NCBI GenBank assembly: GCA_027574665.1
Contig: CM050676.1
Coordinates: 5,074,157 to 5,138,156, forward strand
Origin: Rhynochetos jubatus
Taxonomy: Eukaryota > Chordata > Aves > Eurypygiformes > Rhynochetidae
DNA length: 64,000 nt
Direction: 5' to 3'
Below the pieces are notes generated by a model. That model saw only the letters and a program-made list of their open reading frames with translations, ran no database searches and was not told the origin of the DNA. The position numbers and the translations under genes are program-made. Positions 63,101-64,000 of the stretch are shown one piece after another. How positions within the stretch are numbered: position 1 is the first letter of the stretch; every line of letters begins with the position of its first letter.

Positions 63101-64000
63101 CCGCCCTCGTGCCCCCCGCGGCGGCCGTGGCTGCCGGCGCGGGAAGGGGGTGGCGGGCGCGCAGGCTTTGCCCTCGCTGAGCCGTGCCCGACCGGAAGCC
63201 CCTTCCCCGGCCGGGACGGAGGCCCCGCCGTGCGCCCCCGGGCCAGGACGCCGGTGCTGGCGTGTCCTGGAGCAGAAACGGCTCGGCGGGACCGCGGCGG
63301 CTTCTGCGCGCCGAGACCTGGCTGGGGGACCTCGGGGGGGGCTCGCATGCAGGTGGCGGTGGCCGGTGGCGGTACCTGGTGGCGGTGCCCGCTGCGCGGT
63401 GGCGGTGGCCAGTGGCGGTACCCGCTGCAGCCCTTCCTGGCAAGTCAGACCTCATCGCGAGGGAAAGAACTAGCCCTCCTCTGCGGCCGTGTATTTTATT
63501 CCACCTCTTGCCCCGCTGCCCTCGAGCTGCGCCACATGTTCCCGGCGCGGGTGAAGGCACAGTCCTGGGGCTGAAAATTCTGGGTCTTTCCTGGCCGTGC
63601 TGGGCCGTAGCTCTGCCGTCGGGAGGGAGAACTTGAAAGCAAACCCTTGCTCTGCTCCCGGCTCGCCACGAGCACAGAAATACTGATCCTACGGAAGCTG
63701 CTTCTGCGCTACCGCAACCCAGCCCCGTCAGAGAAGACAGCGGCTGCGTGTGGAAACGGAAGGGGCAGGAAGTCCTCTGGGGAGAGGAAAGCGGGATTTG
63801 ACATTGTCCTGCGTGTGGCACAGAGCGTTGGAAAAAGCGTCTCTGCCACGGACTGTGGTGCCAGTGAAAGGCAAGATGCCCCTCTCCGGGCGCTGGGAGC
63901 TGAAGGGTGGCCACTTTCTCGCTTCCCATCCCCTCTTTGTCTCAACCCCCTTTCCAGTTTGGCGTCGGCTAAGTTGCAGGTCGGGGGGGGGATTTTTGCT
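63101..64000 (+). other. Inferred first intron of the downstream gene
   Basis: GC-rich sequence follows the putative exon 1 donor. It contains a GGTGGCGGTRCC-type tandem repeat (63352-63428) and a short G run at about 63984. No coding exon is recognised before the window ends. Confidence 0.4.
63352..63428. repeat. GGTGGCGGT-type minisatellite
   Basis: Imperfect repeats of GGTGGCGGT(G/A)CC over about 77 bp, with two copies of a larger unit ending in ACCTGG or ACCCGCTGC. Confidence 0.8.

Overview
This is a GC-rich, gene-dense stretch of a vertebrate nuclear genome, almost certainly a bird. Two 3' fragments of CR1 LINEs of the avian type and one solo LTR of a kind I know from bird genomes sit in the introns. 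The gene order matches human 19p13.3, whose avian counterpart is a GC-rich microchromosome (chicken chromosome 28).

Layout. (1) 1-3778: minus strand, the 5' end of DOT1L. Coding exon 1 (27 codons, 3698-3778) sits in a CpG island; everything left of it is DOT1L intron 1, and the rest of the gene lies outside the window. (2) About 4020-15340: an 11-kb spacer between two divergent promoters. It holds a very regular 63-bp GC-rich minisatellite (4422-5021), a degenerate 14-15-bp GGGCACCCC-type minisatellite (about 12065-12845) wrapped around a small CpG-rich core, a 14-bp-stem perfect hairpin (13748-13780) and a few AT-rich islands. I see no convincing protein gene there: the long open frames come from GC-rich repeats whose unit is a multiple of 3. 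(3) 15345-60255: plus strand, the complete AP3D1 gene. Its 32 coding exons (15609-58246) can be joined base by base into a 1215-codon frame with intact splice sites. Every intron is GT-AG except intron 7, which is GC-AG. The 3'UTR is about 2 kb and ends with AATAAA at 60232. (4) 60256-62600: an intergenic spacer without a recognised gene. (5) About 62600-64000: a CpG island that looks like a plus-strand promoter with an untranslated first exon. By synteny it would be MOB3A, but no coding sequence is visible to prove it.

The genes are unrelated in function. AP3D1 encodes the large delta subunit of the AP-3 adaptor, which sorts cargo to lysosomes, melanosomes and other lysosome-related organelles. 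DOT1L is the histone H3 lysine-79 methyltransferase. Their divergent arrangement, about 11 kb apart, is as I remember it in human. The window looks like ordinary, well-conserved chromosome. The items most worth checking are the GC-AG intron, an unexplained protein-like open frame antisense in AP3D1 intron 9, the frame-preserving cassette exons 23 and 24 in the delta hinge, the two promoter-proximal minisatellites and three short near-perfect hairpins.
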